NCBI GenBank assembly: GCA_036365145.1
Contig: JAEOAD010000034.1
Location: forward strand, 21,566,001-21,630,000
DNA length: 64,000 nucleotides
From: Orientallactaga sibirica
Lineage: Eukaryota > Chordata > Mammalia > Rodentia > Dipodidae
Direction: 5' to 3'
Under the pieces are notes generated by a model. That model searched no databases. It saw only the letters and a program-made list of their open reading frames with translations, and was not told where the DNA came from. Both the position numbers and the translations under genes were made by a program. Positions 45,139-56,868 of this stretch are shown here, piece after piece; the first letter of the stretch is position 1, and each line of letters opens with the position of its first letter.

Positions 45139-46484
45139 GTAAGGGGGTGATGAGCTGCAGGCTGCATGTGTGGGGATGTGAGGGGGGAAGGAAAGATCTT
45201 TGCAGCTGACTTTAATCAGACTTCAGCGGAGCAATCACAGCCGAGGACGGATCCTCCCGGGGCTCCTTAACTGGCTGCTGAGTCTCTAATGCACAGCTTT
45301 GAGCAGCAGCGGGGTGGCCTCCTACACAGATGCTGGGCAGTGGGCCAGCCAGCTCTTGGTGGCTGCTATTTTGCAAACACTGTGCATGGCCTGTGATGGC
45401 CTTGACCCTAGGGCTTATTATGGTACATGGAGAGGAGAGAAGTGAGAGAGGCATAAGCTGTGCCAAGCCTGTGGTGGGCAGTTTCAAGGCTGGAGTCCTC
45501 TGCAGACCAGCAGTTAATAAAATAACACTCTTAGTGGTGTTTTCAGGAGGGCTGTGCACCTAGTGTTTGTGGTGTGCAGCACACATCACCTCACTGACTC
45601 TCACGCTGCCTGTGGGGTAGGGTAGCGTTCTCCAGGTTTTTAGTCAGAAAGAGGCTGTGCTGATTAGCCTGAGGTCATGCGGCTGGTGGGTTGCAGAGCT
45701 ACCTAGGGAATTCTGATGAAATTCCAAATCTAGTGTCTTGCTCGCTTTGCTGGGAGCAGCCAGTAACTTGCTAAAGAAGCACAGACTCTGCCCATGAGGA
45801 CACTGGGCTCAGGGCTAAGATTACCCAAGTAAATGATGGCCTGTACTTTGGCTGTCAGGGATGCCATGGCAGCAGTGATGTGGAGTGGTGACATAGACCC
45901 AGGTGGCATTTGAACCAGGCGTTGGGAGTGAGGGGAGGATGCATAAAGGGCCTGGAAGAAAAAGAGCATTATGCTGAAGTGTCACATTGGTTAACTACCA
46001 GGGACTACGTGGCTGATGAGCCCAAGGTCAAGGCTGGGAACTAAATTAGCTGTGGAGGTTTGGGGAACAAAGGACTTCAGAGGTCCTAGCAATATGAAGG
46101 GACTTGATTCTCCTGGCAAAGGAGAAGGAAAAGTTGAAGTGGGTCCCCGGTCCTATATGGCAGACAGGCTGTCACAGATGAGGTGCGACAGGGGTGGGGT
46201 GCTCCTGGGAAATGTGGCCCAGAGGGAAGAGATTGGGGTTCCAGTCAGGAAGGCAGGGCCACAGCCCAGCTCTGCAGCTTTGCCTTCCTGGCTATGGGAC
46301 TTTGGTACATCTTCCACACATGCAAGCCTCCCTGTTGTGTGGAGCACCAGTAGGTAACATTCCTGCCTCGGGAAAGTCCAGAGTTATTCAGAGCCCACCC
46401 ACTTCCACCAACGTCCTTTTCCTCTTCTAAGGCCCAGTCCAGCTCAGCATGCCACGTCACATTTCGGCCATATGCATTTGTGTT
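45139..46484. other. Whrn: Single-copy start of intron 3
   Basis: Donor at 45139; a MIR-like piece at 45605-45720. No exon 4 motif. Confidence 0.5.
45605..45720 (-). repeat. MIR fragment
   Basis: cagaaagaggctgtgctgat, gaggtcatgcggctggtggg and gcagagctacctaggg follow reverse MIR. Confidence 0.5.
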
Positions 46485-46612
46485 TTGTTTCACTTTGAGA
46501 TTTGCTCTCGGTGTGTTGCCCAGGCTGGCCTTCAAGCCTTGGCCTCAAGTGAGCCTACTGCTTCAGTCTCCTGAGTAGCTGTGAGTATAAGGTATGCCAC
46601 TGTGCTGGACTA
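46485..46612 (-). repeat. Old 7SL-derived SINE
   Basis: gttgcccaggctggccttca, ctcctgagtagctgtgagta and atgccactgtgctggact. Older than the other B1s. Confidence 0.6.
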
Positions 46613-46647
46613 TATACAGTTTCATTGTCTGCTCATTGGTTTTGATT

Positions 46648-46780
46648 TTTTTTTTTTTTTTTGAGGCAGGGTCCCACGCTAGCCTAGGTTGACCTGAAAT
46701 TCACTCTGTAGCCCAGGTGGGCCTTGAATTCATGGCCTCACGAATGCTGTGATTAAAGGCATGTGCCACCATGCCCAGCT
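46648..46780 (-). repeat. B1 SINE with internal deletion
   Basis: T-run, gaggcagggtcccacgctag, gattaaaggcatgtgccacc. About 25 bp missing before tgaattcatggcc. Confidence 0.87.
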
Positions 46781-47606
46781 ATGTGTGCAGGTTTAATGCC
46801 ATGTATTATCCCTAAAATTTAACCAAAGAGTGGAGATGGTATATGAATAATTTTTAATGAAGAAGTGGGGGGAGTGGGGGGGGGGGGAGAGAAAGAGATG
46901 AGGGAAGTAGAATGAGGTCCTTCAGACAACTCTGGAGGCCACAGATTTGACTAAGCTTCCTGTAGCCAAGTCAAGGAGGGAAGCAGCTCAGTGATAAGTG
47001 TGAGAGGAAATAGATCTGCTGTGCTGAGAAGCCATTGTTCCTCCTTGTGGGGCCTTGGTGCAGTTTCCCTTTGGTTCTTCTAGAAGATACCGTGGGATGC
47101 CAGGGGCAGTGTCCTTGGTGATAAGAAAGAAGTGCCTGAACAAGTTTCCTGGTTTGTTAGTGAATGAATTCTGATTGAATCCATGTGAGAGACAGAGAGA
47201 GAGGAACTGTACAAGAGATGACATGTTAGGTCCTGGCTGAGACCATCCTTAACTGTCTGTCCATCACCAGCCGCCTCCTCATTGGGGGTTGTCTTGTACT
47301 GTTACCACGCTTGCCTGTTTAGAAGCTGCCACGTACTGTGTTGAATATTTCACGCCCGGTCTCTTGAATAATTTTTGCAACAGTGGATGAAAAAGGAATG
47401 TTGCTTGTCCTCATTTTACAAATAACAGGTGTAGGAACAGTGATAAGAAACTTAGCCACAGCACTGGAGCGGGGATTTGCACTCATACCACCACACTTTC
47501 AGTCCATGTTTTCAACTGTCCTGTGAACTACCTTTCACTGATGACATGGATGTTACTGTTCCCAATTTACAGCTGGAAAAGCCAAGGTTCATAGAATTAA
47601 ACCCTT
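46781..47606. other. Single-copy intron with G-rich run
   Basis: A G12-like run at about 46876-46888 within a GA-rich stretch. A weak MIR/L2-like piece at 47400-47480. Nothing else. Confidence 0.4.
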
Positions 47607-47768
47607 CCTTTTGTTGTGGTGCTGGGAATCAAACCACTGAGCTACATCCCCAGCCTTTTTTTTTCTTTGTTTTAAGAGTCTAGTTACATTGCCTGGGTTG
47701 GCTTTAAACTTGAAATGCTCCTGCCTCAGCCTCCTGACCAGCTGGGATTAAAGCCTGCACCACTATGT
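47607..47768 (-). repeat. B4-like SINE (ID part plus B1 part)
   Basis: tgctgggaatcaaaccactg and gctacatccccagcc (ID-like), then a T-run and a B1-like part with ctcctgcctcagcctcctga. Confidence 0.65.
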
Positions 47769-49228
47769 TTAAAGTCTTTATAACATCAGTGCTAGCATTT
47801 AAACCTACGCTCCACAGATGCTGGAGTTGCTTTGTGCAGGGAAGAGCAGGCAACCTGGAGCCTGTCACTGACCCTGTGTGGACATGGGCATGTCCTTGCT
47901 GTCTCTGGGCATCAGTCTACCAGTGTGAACTGTGGGAACTTCACAGCTGGGTTAGGTGATCTCAAAGTCTTGCCTAGCTCTGCACATTTTCCCAGCCAGA
48001 GGCTCAGATGCCAGGAACACACTCCATTCCCCTTGGCCTGTGGGTGCCTGTATACATTGAGGGATGCCAGTGTTGGTAACCAGCTGACCAGGCCCTCTAA
48101 CGTCTGGAAGGGAGAACATGGGTATTCCGTGCAGGCAGGGGAGTCTTTGGTTGCTTCCCTTCTGTCTTCCACTGATTCCTGAAGTATAGACCGTGACTGG
48201 TGTGCCTGACATAGCTCTGCAGCTTCCGAACGAGCAAGACTGACCCCGTTTCTGCCTTCCCGAAGCTCATGTCCTAAAGGGAAGACAGTGACAAGCAGAT
48301 CACACGCTGTTTCTTACTTACAATTATGATAAAGACCACAGTGGAGATGACCATGGAGGTGTGTGAGTGTGGATCAGGAGAGCAGCCCTGGCCTAGGGTA
48401 GTAGAAAGGCTTCGTGAAGGAAGAAACACTTCAGCTGAGCTTAAAAAGAAGGGAGCGAAGCTAACGGTGTGGAAGAAAACAAATTGCCAAATCCCTGGAG
48501 TGGAAGGAGTGTCTCCGGGTGCAGAGGAAGGCTGGAGTGGCTGAACGGACAGCATGTGGGAGAAATTACAGGCATTGCTGGCCAGCCAAACGCACAGGTC
48601 ATTCAGGGCATGTGACTCACCTGTCACTGCAGCCCAAAGACGAGGACAAAGAGCTGCAGTGTTGGCAGGAAAGATGCCGCAGTCACAGTCTGGTGTGTGC
48701 TCTTGCATGAGCTTTGCTGGAAAGAAGCCAGCGAGCACTTACATCCCCAGACAGGGCACCGCCGACAAGCTAAAGGCCAATTCCACCAGTTGATCTTGTC
48801 AAACCAGTGAGTTGATGGGGCTTTACGAGAGACATGTGTGAGAGGTTACTTCCAGGAGTGTGGAGACCCCAAAGCAGCACCATTGAAAGCTCCCATCCTT
48901 GACCATCCTCCCTGTATAGATTCTATCTCCCTGCTAAGGCCAGGAGTCCTTGTGCATCATTACATACAGCTGGCACAGAGGACAGCTGAGATCTGTGACG
49001 ACCTTTCCCCCCGCCTTCTCTGGGGGAACGCACAGGCTCAATCTGGAGTGTCTCTTGCACATGGTCATAGTTGCATCTGATAAAGACGGCAGTAATTGTA
49101 TTTCTCAGAGGACTGGGGCACATGGCAAGTGTTTGTATTGCCAATGTATGCAGAAATATACAGGGGACCCTCTAGGAGGCACCCACACCAAGAAGGCAGC
49201 AGAGGGGCAAAATAATAGGTGGCTTGCG
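47769..49228. other. Mostly single-copy intron
   Basis: A MIR piece at 47850-47975. The stretch 48240-48780 has the look of an ancient interspersed repeat, but I cannot name it. Frames at 48274-48738 and nearby have no known domain. Confidence 0.35.
47850..47975 (+). repeat. MIR fragment
   Basis: gtcactgaccctgtgtggac, a cttgctgtctctgggcatca core and aactgtgggaacttcacag. Confidence 0.45.
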
Positions 49229-49405
49229 CTGGGAGTGGTGGCGCACGCCTTTAATCCCAGCACTCGGGAGGCAGAGGTAGGAGGATTGCCATGAGTTTGA
49301 GGCCACCCTGAGAATACATAGTGAATTCCAGGTCAGCCTGGGCTAGAGTGAGACCCTACCTTGAAAAACCGAAAAATGAAAAACCCAAAAAAAAAAAAAA
49401 AGAAA
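49229..49405 (+). repeat. B1 SINE
   Basis: gctgggagtggtggcgcacg start with A-rich tail. Flanked by the duplication ataggtggcttgc (from about 49215 and 49407). Confidence 0.93.
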
Positions 49406-50846
49406 AATAGGTGGCTTGCCCTTTGTTCTTTACGCCCTAGGTCTGCTCTGAATGGAGCCCCCACTATTACTTTTATAATAATGGAAATGGCCACAATAAA
49501 GCCATTTCTATTTTGAAAAAAAGGCAGAAGAAAACATTTCCATAGACGTTTTCCAGTTGCTTGAGTTGGCCTTGCCATTGCAGGCATGTAGGGTTTATTT
49601 GGTCATAAGCTGTCCACCTTCAATAAGTCATTCCTGTCCCCCCAGTGGCAGTAAGACACTTTATGGTCCCTGCTGCTTTTCCTTTCCCCTCCAAGGTCCC
49701 TTGGTTGAGCTGACACCTGCCCACACTCGCTCAGGCATCCAGAACTGATTAATTCTGTTTATTGCAGTGCACTTTTCCTGGAATTAGGCATATTGAGATG
49801 GAATAAAGGGCTTGGCTGTGTAGGTGGCAGAGCCAGAACAGGCTTTATTTGTAAATAGGGCTCCTTGCTGTGGTGCAGAGCTCTCCTGGGGAGAAAATGC
49901 AGCCTTCCCAGGGGCTTCCAGCTGCTCTGCCCACTTAGCTCCCATGGCCCAGTGTGAATCCAGGCGAGGGGCAGAATGACCTAGAGGCCCTGAGAAGAGA
50001 AGCACTTCCTAGCTCAGCCAGGTCCCCAGCATTTACCCTGGGGGTGGTTTGTGCAGCTTGGAGCTTGCCTACCCTGCCAGAAGGGGCAGCTATCCCCTTC
50101 ATAGTTTATCTTTGTACCTCTGTCCCTTAGCTCCCCCTCCCTTCCCCAGCTTTTAGTGCCTGCAGAGAATGGACCACTAAGCCTTCTTTGTTCCTTTAGG
50201 GACAGCAGAGATTGAATGGCATTCAGAAGCAATTGTAATGATAGCGGTTAACCTGTTATTATGAGTCAGACACTGTGCTTGTTTTTAATCCTCTCCATAG
50301 CCCGGTGGGGGACATTCATAGCATGATTCAAGAGGCAAGAAGCTGAGGTTCAGAGAGGTTCAGAAACTTGCTTAGGATTACACAGGGATCCTGGTGCTGA
50401 CCCTCCCAAGCTGCAAGCTCTGTTCTACCACTGCCCCACAGCTCTCACTTGACCACTAAGTCTCAAAGGACTGCCTATGAAGGACACCAAGGACGTTGGA
50501 TTTGCTTAGGAATCCCCAAGCTTCTGGGGTCTAGTGAGGCTCGCGGACTGGTCCAGCTCTGTGGTCTCTGCTCCTGAGTTTTACTTTACTCCTATGGGAA
50601 TCAGCCTTGAGGCAGAGGGTCCTTGGAACAGGGCTTCTACTCCCAGGGATGTCCCCTTCTTCTCATAGGGTCATCACTCTGTGGCTTGTGGCCATGGGGC
50701 CTGTCACTGTCTGGTGCAGTAACAGTATGTCAGTGTGTGGGGACAGTGTGCTCTTTGCAGATCTGCCAGGAAGTGTACTGTAGTCTTTGTGTTGCTCCAT
50801 GGGGCTGGATGACCCCTCTGCAGATGGGCTTTTGTCTAGCTCTGCT
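49406..50846. other. Single-copy intron with a MIR
   Basis: A MIR at 50255-50420; otherwise nothing recognised. Confidence 0.4.
50255..50420 (-). repeat. MIR-type SINE
   Basis: tgagtcagacactgtgcttg, gaggttcagagaggttcaga, aacttgcttaggattacaca. Confidence 0.7.
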
Positions 50847-50859
50847 CTGCCCACCTCTT

Positions 50860-51457
50860 TAAAAAAATTTTTTTTATTGACAACTTCTATACTTACATAC
50901 AAAAAATGCATGATATTTCCCTCCCCTCCCCTCCCCTCCCCCCATTCCCCTTTAGAACTCCAATCTCCGTCATATACCCTCCCTCTCTCTATTAGTCTCT
51001 CTTTTAATTTGATGTCATCATCTTTTTCTTCTATTATGAGGGTCTTGCGAAGGTATTGCTAGGCACTGTGAGGTCATGGATATCAAGGCCAATTTCTGTC
51101 TGGAAACAGTTGAATTGTAAGGCGTTGTACCCTTCCTTTGGCTCTTAAGTTCTTTCCGCCCCTCTTCTGCAATGGACCCTGAGCGTTGGAGGGTGTGACA
51201 GATATGTTTCAGTGCTGAACACTCCTCTGTCCCTTCTTCTCAGCACTATGTTGCCTTTTGGGTCTTCCCAGTGGTTATCGCCATCTGAAAAGAGAAGCTT
51301 CTCTAACCAGAAGTGAGAATAGCATTAATATGTGAATATGAACATTAAGCGTAGTGCTTTCAGGGCAGCTTGGTAGGAATAGTATATACATTTAGCCAGA
51401 CAACAGCAGGCTTTATACCCCTAAGTCTCATGACTTCCCCTGCCATAGACTTTTGCC
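50860..51457 (-). mobile_element. L1 3' UTR (5'-truncated insertion)
   Basis: Poly(A) complement, tattgacaacttctatactt, then the shared 3' UTR. Flanked by the perfect 13-bp duplication ctgcccacctctt (50847-50859 and 51458-51470). Confidence 0.95.
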
Positions 51458-51470
51458 CTGCCCACCTCTT

Positions 51471-51989
51471 GACTGGGCCTTGTCGGAACAGTACCCTGTG
51501 CTGAGCACCAACGAAGTAGCACGTGATGTGCTTGTGTTGCCTGTCCAAATCTCCCCACGTCTCCTGTAGGGAGCACAGGACTCTCAGTCCCACCTACATT
51601 GGGAGTGTGCACATGACATCATTTCCCAGGTCTCAGCTGCAGGAGGTCAAATGTGTTCCCCATGGGTCCCTTGCCCACGACTGACTGAGCATTTGCACAT
51701 AGTCAAAGCTTAGGACATAGCTCTTGGCTTAAAGGAGGGACCATAGCCAAGGTAGGACCTGTCCAGGTATGTTTAAGGCTGTAATCTGGAACCATGTCTC
51801 CCACACATCCCAGCCTGAACAAAGTAGAAGCAGTTTCTCTGAGGAGGGGATGAGCCCTGTAGGAGAGTGTCAGTAGTGTTCCCACACACCTGTGATGTGA
51901 GCCCCTGGGCCATCAGACCCCCATCCTCATGGCTGTCTGCTGTAAGCTAAAGCAGGCCGCCTAGCAGCCATAGGCTTCCCTGAGGGTGG
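51471..51989. other. Single-copy intron
   Basis: Nothing recognised. Confidence 0.4.
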
Positions 51990-52342
51990 TGTTGCAGTCA
52001 GGTTCACACTGCTGGTAGAAATCACCCAACCAAGAGCAGCTTGTGGGAAAAGAAAGAGGTTTATTTTGGCTTACAGGCTAGAGGGTGAAGCTCCATGATG
52101 GTAGGGAAAATGATGGCATGAGCAGAGAGTGGATGTCACTCCCCGCCAGCCAACATAAGGTGAGCAACAGCAGCAGAAGAGTGTGCCAAACACTTGCAAG
52201 GGGAAGCTGGCTATAATACCCCTAAGCCGGCCCCAATAATACACTGCCTCCTGGAGGCTTTAATTTCCAGTTGCCATCAGCTGGGGAGACTAGCATTCAG
52301 AACACTTAAGTTTATGAGGGACACCTGAATCAAACCACCACA
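51990..52342 (-). mobile_element. Solo LTR, MaLR-type
   Basis: Reverse of the family at 29161-29509: starts TGTTGCAGTCAGG and ends AAACCACCACA. Flanked by a perfect 5-bp duplication ggtgg (51985-51989 and 52343-52347), as expected of an LTR element. Confidence 0.82.
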
Positions 52343-52507
52343 GGTGGTCATTGAAGGTGCTTGATGGATTTGGGGGCTGGCCATTCTCAGGCTCCTCAAT
52401 TAAAGGTAGGCTGCAGAAGTTAGCCCATGCTCAGATCCCAGCCTCCAACTCCTCTAGCTTATACCCATGGAGAGAGAAGTCCTGAAGGGGAGGATGTTCT
52501 ACTCAGG

Positions 52508-52818
52508 TGTTGCAGTCGGGTTCTCATTGCTGGCAGAAATCACCTGACCAAGAGCAGCTTGTGGGAAAAAGAGGCTTATTTTGGCTTACAGGCTTGAGGG
52601 GGAAGCTCCATGATGGCAGGGAAAATGATGGCATGAGCAGAGGGTGGACATCACCCTACCCCTGCCAACGTAAGGTGGACAACAGCAGCGGGAGAGTGTG
52701 CTGGCATGGGGACAATACACTGCCTCCAGGAGGCATTAATTCCCAAATCTCCATCAGTTGGGAACCTAGCATTCAGAACACATATGTTTATGGGGGACAC
52801 CTGAATCAAACCACCACA
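52508..52818 (-). mobile_element. Solo LTR, same family, internally deleted
   Basis: Same ends as 51990-52342 (TGTTGCAGTCGGG...AAACCACCACA) but about 40-50 bp shorter around 52700. No clear 5-bp duplication. Confidence 0.78.
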
Positions 52819-52821
52819 GGC

Positions 52822-53288
52822 AGGGTTCTCCAGAGGAACAGAACCAATAGAAGGAATGTATTATAAAAGGGATATATTAGACTGGCTTAGGCAGAATGGG
52901 CTGGGTAATTTAACAGTGGCTGTCTGCATGTTAAAGAGGCTGAGAACCTCAGTAACTATTCAGTCCGCAAGGCTGGAGGCCTCAGCGGTTGGTTCCTGTC
53001 TGGCACTGAAGGCTGGAGGACTCCTGGAGAGCTGCTCATCTTCAGTCCATATTGGAAGACTGAACAAGGTGGGTTCTGATGGCAGCCACAGCAACAGTGG
53101 GAAAGAGCACTCACCAGCAAGAGTGGAGGTGAGCACAAGCAAGCAGCAGGCCTTTCCTCACACCTCTTCATTCAGAGGCTGCTGCCCCAATGGCCACCCA
53201 CTCTGGAGGAGGGGCTTCTGCCCTCAGTTGACCCTTCCTGGAAATACTCACAGACCTGCCCTCTTAGTTGGTTCCTAAGATTATCACA
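52822..53288 (-). mobile_element. MaLR-type LTR, MT-like
   Basis: cagggttctccagaggaaca, attagactggcttaggcag, actattcagtccgcaaggct and the closing attatcaca resemble MT-class rodent MaLR LTRs in reverse. It starts right after the previous LTR. Confidence 0.6.
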
Positions 53289-53596
53289 GAAAGGAAGGAC
53301 TAAGGAGGGTCCCCATGTCAGGACCCCAGCAGAGCCCTGTCTTGTCAGGCAGCCAGGCTTTGTCTACTGACAACATGCCTGCTCCCCAAGAAGTTCTGCT
53401 CTGGAGAAGGAGCCTTGACAGAGCCCAAGACTGCTTTAGCTTCCCTCTTGGAAGGAAAAAGGCACAGTTACTATGTGACATTTGTTCAGTGAAGAACCTT
53501 TAAATGGGCTTTGTCCTACCACTTCCCTTGGACCCTAACTTGACCAAGTACTGAAATATGCAGTTCCTGAGAGTTTAAAAAAAATCTCAAATTGGG
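53289..53596. other. Single-copy intron
   Basis: Nothing recognised. Confidence 0.4.
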
Positions 53597-53780
53597 CTGC
53601 AGAGATGGCTTAGCTGTTAAGGCACTTGACTGTGAAGACTAAGGACCCAGGTTCGATTCCCTAGTACCCAAATAAGCCAGATACACAAGGTGGCACATGT
53701 GTCTGGAGTTTGTTGCAGTGGCTGGAGGCCCTGGTGCACCCATTCTCTCTCTCAAAAATGAAAAATAAATAAAAATCTCA
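53597..53780 (+). repeat. DIP SINE
   Basis: gggctgcagagatggcttag head, intact B box ggttcgattcc, tail aaataaataaaaa. Flanked by aaaaatctca on both sides. Confidence 0.9.
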
Positions 53781-54377
53781 GAAATAGGAGAATCTTACAG
53801 TCTCTCCTTGTAATTGTACAATTTAAATGAGTAGGGACAATTTTTTGAATGACACAAACTATTCACTCTTAAGAAAGAAAAATAGATCATTTCTATATCC
53901 TATATGTCAAAGAAAATTGAGTTTGTACTTTAAAAAAAATCCAAAAAGAAAATTCAAGCCCACATCCATGAATAAATTCCACCAAGCAGTTAAGGAAGAA
54001 ATTTTGTATCGTCTCTTCCTGAAAGAAGATGAAGGAATGGTTCTAAACTCATTTACTGATGCCAACGTTATTTAATATTAAGACCAAGAAAACAGTACCA
54101 GCACAGAAGACAACAGGCCACTCCCCTTAATGAGCATAAACGCAGATATTATCAGCAATATACGACTAAAGCTACCAACCTGTAAAGAGATACTAGGACA
54201 CAGCCAAGTAGGTCTCATCCGAGGAGTGCAAGTCTGGTTCAAACTTTGAAAATCCCTGCAGTAAACAGACTGAAGCAGAAAACCATGTGATCAGGAAACA
54301 TTAACAAAAGTCAACATCCATTGATAATTTAAAAAAATAAGACTCTCAGCAAACTAGAAACCAAAGGGAATTTTCTT

Positions 54378-54478
54378 TCTTTCACTCTGTAGTCTCAGGG
54401 TGGCCTCGAACTCATGGCAATCCTCCTACCTCTGCCTTCTGAGTGCTGGGATTAAAGGTGTGCGCCACCACACCCCGT
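54378..54478 (-). repeat. B1 SINE, partial
   Basis: Begins within the body (cactctgtagtctcagggtg) and ends caccacaccccgtgg. Confidence 0.87.
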
Positions 54479-54479
54479 G

Positions 54480-54480
54480 G

Positions 54481-54528
<48 letters not shown>

Positions 54529-54662
54529 CGAGGTAGGGTTTCACTCTAGTCCAGGCTGACCTGGAATTAACTATGTCTCAGGGTGGCCTTGAACTCTCGG
54601 TGATCCTCCTACCTCTGCCTCCCGAGTGCTGGGATTAAAGGCGTGCACCACCATGCCCTGCT
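54480..54662 (-). repeat. B1 SINE with T46 run
   Basis: T-run at 54483-54528 then cgaggtagggtttcactcta to accatgccctgct. Confidence 0.92.
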
Positions 54663-54837
54663 GGAATTTTCTTAATTAATGAAGGATATCTATGAAAACA
54701 AAACACCCTGTACCAAACATATTTCATCTTGAAAAACTAAGTGCTTTCCTCTGAAATAAGACACAAGCATCTTAAACAGTCCTATTTAGTATTACTCTAG
54801 AAGTTGTAATCAGTGCAATAAGAAAAAAAAGAAATAG

Positions 54838-55034
54838 GGGCTGGAGGGATGGCTTAGCAGTTAAGACATTTGCCTGCAATGCCAAAGGACCAAGGTTGGA
54901 TTCCCCAGGACCAATGTTAGCCAGATGCACAAGGGGGTGCATGCATCTGGAGTTTGTTTGCAGTGACTGAAGGCCCTGGCACGCCTATTCTCTCTCTCCC
55001 TCTTTCTTTGTCAAAGGAAGAAAGAAAGAAAAAA
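54838..55034 (+). repeat. DIP SINE
   Basis: ggggctggagggatggctta head, diverged B box ggttggattcc, CT-rich end ttctctctctccctctttc. Confidence 0.9.
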
Positions 55035-55149
55035 CATTTATAGAGACTGATCATCTACATAGAAAATTCCAAAGAATCTGCCAAAAACACTCTGTTGGAA
55101 CAAATAAATTTGAGTTTAGCAGGATGAAAAGACAATCAGCCTTAAATAT

Positions 55150-55332
55150 TTTTAACTTTTTTTAAATTTTTTTTTATTTTTTATTTTTGGTTTTTCGAGA
55201 TAAGGTCTCACTTTCTAGCCCAGGCTGATCTGGAATTCACTATGTAGTCTCAGGGTTGCCTTGAACTCACAGAGCTCCTCCTACCTCTGCCTCCCAAGTG
55301 CTGGGATTAAAGGCATGAGCCGCCACGCCAGC
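55150..55332 (-). repeat. B1 SINE
   Basis: Long T-rich tail complement, then cagggttgccttgaactcac and gagccgccacgccagct. Confidence 0.9.
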
Positions 55333-55745
55333 TTTTTTAAAAAAAAAAAACAAAACTTTTTATTGACAGATTCCAAAAGTATAGGCAATAAAACCATTAA
55401 TCAATCCTGCCTCTCAGAGTCACCCTCCATCTAATCTCCTCCCCCTTCCAATTAGTATCTTTTATTTTGATGTCATCATTTTTTAAGATCCTATTATGAA
55501 GGTCTTGTGTAGGTAGTGTCAGGCACTCCAACCTCATAAATTTTAAGGCTATTTTGTATGTGGAAGATTGCATTGTAAGCATTTCTACCCTTCCTTTGGC
55601 TCTTATATTCTTTCTGCCACCTCCTCGGCAATGGATCCTGAGCCTTGGAGGGTGTGATAGAGATGTCTCAGTGCTGAACACTCCACTGTCACTTCTCAGC
55701 ACTATGGTTTAATCACCCCAGTGGCCAATGCCATCTTAAACAGCC
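55333..55745 (-). mobile_element. L1 3' UTR, diverged
   Basis: A-run, ctttttattgacagattcc, then the shared 3' UTR with gagccttggagggtgtgata and tcagtgctgaacactccac. More diverged than the other copies. Confidence 0.82.
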
Positions 55746-55759
55746 CATAAATATTAACT

Positions 55760-55905
55760 GCTACGAGTTATGGTGGCAAACACCTGTTATTCCAGCACTC
55801 TGGAGGCAAAGGTAGGAGAATTTCAAATTTGAGGCCAGCCTGGGTTACATAGTGAGTCCCAGGACAGCACAGGCTGCATAGCATTGTCCCCTTCTCACCT
55901 CTTCA
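55760..55905 (+). repeat. B1-like SINE, diverged
   Basis: gagttatggtggcaaacacc, attccagcactctggaggca, gaggccagcctgggttacat. Confidence 0.75.
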
Positions 55906-56165
55906 AAATGCAAAGGAAACTTCACGTTCAAAGGGTAGACCTTTCAACTGATGGTGCTTGTATGCAGACAGAGCCTCAACCTAGATTTCACATTTTATGT
56001 GAAAATCAATTAAAATTAACCAGAGGTTCAAATAGAGAAATAGAATACTTATAGAGGAATACATAGAACAAAATTTGCATTATGTCAGTTTAGGCAAAAC
56101 ATAAATAATGAAAAAAACTGACAAATGAGAGTTCACTAAAATTAAAAACTTTTGCTCCATCTAAG

Positions 56166-56394
56166 ATTTATTTTATTTTTATTTATTTATTTATTTGACA
56201 GAAAGAGGGAGAGAGAGAGAGAAAGAAAGGGAGAGAGGGAGAGAATGGGTGCACCAGGGCCTCCAGCCACTGCAAATGAACTCATATGCATGCACCCCCT
56301 TATGCATCTGGCTAACATGGGTGCTGGGGAATTGAACCTGGGTCCTTTGGCTTTGCAAGCAAATGCCTTAACTGTTAATCCATCCCACCAGCCC
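56166..56394 (-). repeat. DIP SINE
   Basis: (TTTA)n tail complement, long GA-rich stretch, body, head taatccatcccaccagccc. Confidence 0.88.
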
Positions 56395-56452
56395 TCAACC
56401 TAAGATATTTTCAAGAGAGAAAAAACATGAGCCGCAGAGAGAAGGTATTTTC

Positions 56453-56530
56453 TTGCCAAGCATGGTAGTACATGCCTGTAATCCTAGCACTTGGGAGACT
56501 GAGGCAGGGGGATCATGAGTTTGATTGTCA
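56453..56530 (+). repeat. B1-like fragment
   Basis: ccaagcatggtagtacatgc, gtaatcctagcacttgggag; 5' half only. Confidence 0.65.
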
Positions 56531-56569
56531 TTCATCCTTAGAACTAACCACAGTTTAATGAAAAGAAAG

Positions 56570-56868
56570 GGGCTGGGACGATGGCTCAGTAGTTAAAAGC
56601 CCTTGCTATGCAAGCCTCACAACCAGAGTGTGGATCCCCAGAACCCATTTGAAGCGGGATGCAGATAGTGCAGCATCTGTAATCCCAAAGGGCCTGCAGC
56701 CAATGGGAGGTATCATAAGAAGAATCCCAAAGCTTGTAGGCCAGTTAGTCTGACGTTCACAGCAGCAACAATAAGAAAGAGCCTGTCTCAAACAGGATAG
56801 AAGCAAGGACCAAGACCGCAAGGTTGTTCTTTGACCTACACACACGAAATATTCTTGAATCCCAAATC
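56570..56868 (+). repeat. B3-type SINE
   Basis: ggggctgggacgatggctca head, cagcatctgtaatcccaaag middle and gcctgtctcaaacaggat near the end. Could also be called B2-like. Confidence 0.7.

Noticed and set aside
48274..48738. 154-codon - strand frame
   Set aside because: Low-information, Ser/Leu-rich reading with no family signature, antisense to intron 3. The region looks like an ancient repeat.
51990..52818. The two neighbouring LTRs as a 5' and 3' LTR pair of one provirus
   Set aside because: The first has its own perfect 5-bp duplication, only 165 bp of non-viral sequence lies between them, and they differ by a deletion and many bases. Two separate solo LTRs fit better.
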